Assembly (NCBI RefSeq): GCF_905220365.1
Contig: NC_061153.1
Location: 12,984,114 to 13,048,113 of the forward strand
Reading direction: 5' to 3'
Source: Vanessa cardui
Lineage: Eukaryota > Arthropoda > Insecta > Lepidoptera > Nymphalidae
DNA: 64,000 nucleotides
A program made the translations under genes and the position numbers. The notes under the pieces were generated by a model. The model saw only the letters and a program-made list of their open reading frames with translations. It did no database searches and was not told the origin of the DNA. The number at the start of each line of letters is the position of its first letter. The stretch's first letter is position 1. This document shows, piece by piece, positions 62,622 through 64,000 of this stretch.

Positions 62622-64000
62622 CTATTAAACTGCACGTTTTACTATAAATTAGAATTAAAAACACGGAGTGACATAAAAACACGTTATCGAAAATTTAAAC
62701 TATTAACTATTCAAAATCTTGTTAAATTACCAACTATACAATTGCCTAAGTTTAGCGGTTCCTATGATAACTGGCTAGAGTTCCATGATACTTTTTCTAG
62801 TCTCATTCACTCCAACGACGAAATTGACAACATTAATAAATTTCATTATTTGAGAGCGTCACTAGAGGGCTCTGCCGCCTTAGTTATACAGTCCATTGAA
62901 TTTTCAGCGAAGACTTACCCTGTTGCTTGGAAGATATTATGCGAAAGGTTTGATAATAAACGATTACTCATTCAAAATCACGTGACAGCATTATTTAACA
63001 TTGATTTAATTACTAAAGAGTCATCCGTGTCTATTAAGCGTTTAATTGATCAATTAAATAAAAATTTAAGAGCTTTAGATTCTCTAGGCGAACCGACTAA
63101 GCACTGGGATACATTGTTGATACATATTATAATACAAAAATTAGATACTAAGACGTATCGCGAATGGGAGGAACTTAAGGGTCGTCTTGGTAAGGAGGAA
63201 CCTCTTACACTAGACTTATTTATAAACTTTTTGCGTAATCGTGCTGATTTGCTAGAGGCCTTAGAGTTATCGCGAAGTAATAATCATTCTCACCAGTCTA
63301 ATAAACAGAACACGAAAATTAAAAGCATGGTTTCTATTTCAAGTCCAACTCAGGCTGACGATAAATCTCCGATAGCCTCATCTACACCTAAACCCTGCGT
63401 TAAATGTAAAGGTGAGCATCCGCTTAAAAATTGTCCGCAGTTTTTAGGTCTTAATAATGAACAGCGATTGAAACTCTTACCTAACTATAAAATATGTTAC
63501 AATTGTTTTCATATTGGTCACTATGCAAACCAATGCAAAAAACCTGGTTGTAGGATATGTAAACGTAAGCATAATACGCTTATCCATATATCAGGTTCGA
63601 AGTCGCAATCACCAGATAATGCTGGATCATCAAACATGGATAAGAGTGATTCGAACAATATGAATTCTACTTCCAGCTCAAATATTTCTTTATCGGCATG
63701 TTTGAAAAATTCAAATCAAGGTAATCATGATGTGCTATTATCTACAGCCCTTGTCAAGTTGTATGACTCCGAAAATCAGGAATATATTGCTCGAGCGTTA
63801 CTTGATTCCGGAAGTACATCATATCTTATTACAGAAAATATGTGTAATAAATTAAACTTACCTTATGATAATGTCGATCGTTCTGTAACAGGAATAAATA
63901 ATTGCACTCTACCAATAACTAAAATGTGTCGTGTGCAAATGAAATTTTTAAATAATAATTATTTTACAAATGTTACTTGTTTTGTTTTACCATCGATCAT
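62622..64000 (+). CDS. gag-pol: BEL-4 gag-protease, open to the window edge
   Basis: One uninterrupted frame of 459 codons from just after a stop at 62619-62621 to the edge. It reads NLVKLPTIQLPKFSGSYDNW, FHDTFSSLIHSNDEI and FHYLRASLEGSAALVI (BEL/Pao gag core), then three Cys/His motifs (CVKCKGEHPLKNC, CYNCFHIGHYANQC, CRICKRKHNTLIH), and the retropepsin site ARALLDSGSTSYLIT. Unlike BEL-1 and BEL-2 it uses DSGS rather than DQGS. The usual gag N-terminus of about 100 residues is not seen, and no Met precedes the conserved part, so the 5' end may be truncated. Confidence 0.88.

Overview
The window looks like intergenic, repeat-dominated DNA from a moth or butterfly. It is AT-rich, and the repeats include types I know from Lepidoptera: a tRNA-derived SINE head, a BMC1-like LINE 3' end, a Helitron with a GCG-arm hairpin before CTAG, and a Dong/R4-type LINE sitting on a (TAA)n tract. 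I found no ordinary host gene. Almost every long reading frame is transposon-derived, and most are broken. Family names rest on motif recognition, not on a database search.

Layout. 1-2.9 kb: edge of a hairpin repeat and small LINE fragments. 3.0-11.1 kb: a minus-strand BEL/Pao element (BEL-1) cut into pieces by a composite hairpin repeat, a Penelope-like fragment and two LINEs. 11.7-15.3 kb: a decayed gag-pol of a Gypsy element (Gypsy-1). 16.4-28.7 kb: a CR1/Jockey-type LINE (LINE-Z) split by a Copia element (Copia-1). Copia-1 has two 146-bp LTRs, a 5-bp target duplication (ATTGG), a PBS matching the initiator-tRNA anticodon arm and a polypurine tract. It itself received a 2.2-kb TTAA-flanked element, two LINE-J copies and a LINE-A patch. 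28.7-42.2 kb: Gypsy-2, split by LINE-C (minus), which is in turn split by a near-intact LINE-A (plus, open frame of about 1,039 codons); two more LINEs (LINE-D and LINE-E) lie in Gypsy-2 further on. 42.2-43.2 kb: BEL-3 fragment with polypurine tract and start of an LTR. 43.2-46.1 kb: Dong/R4-like element. 46.1-47.4 kb: Gypsy-3. 47.4-50.1 kb: BEL-2 (minus). 50.1-51.4 kb: a foldback-like element whose inverted arms are tandem 14-bp repeats around a 42-bp minisatellite. 51.8-54.2 kb: a frameshifted gene of a poorly described insect family (DUF7869-like), preceded by five degenerate repeats. 55.0-62.3 kb: LINE-B (minus), interrupted by a mariner, a composite repeat carrying a Helitron, and a LINE-A fragment. 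62.6-64.0 kb: an uninterrupted BEL gag-protease frame (BEL-4) that runs off the window.

The genes do not form a pathway. They record a sequence of insertions. Where target duplications or continuing protein frames are visible the order can be read: LINE-Z is older than Copia-1, which is older than its passengers; Gypsy-2 is older than LINE-C, which is older than LINE-A. The least explained objects are the foldback-like element, the DUF7869-like gene with its upstream repeats, the TTAA-flanked non-coding element and the composite hairpin repeat.
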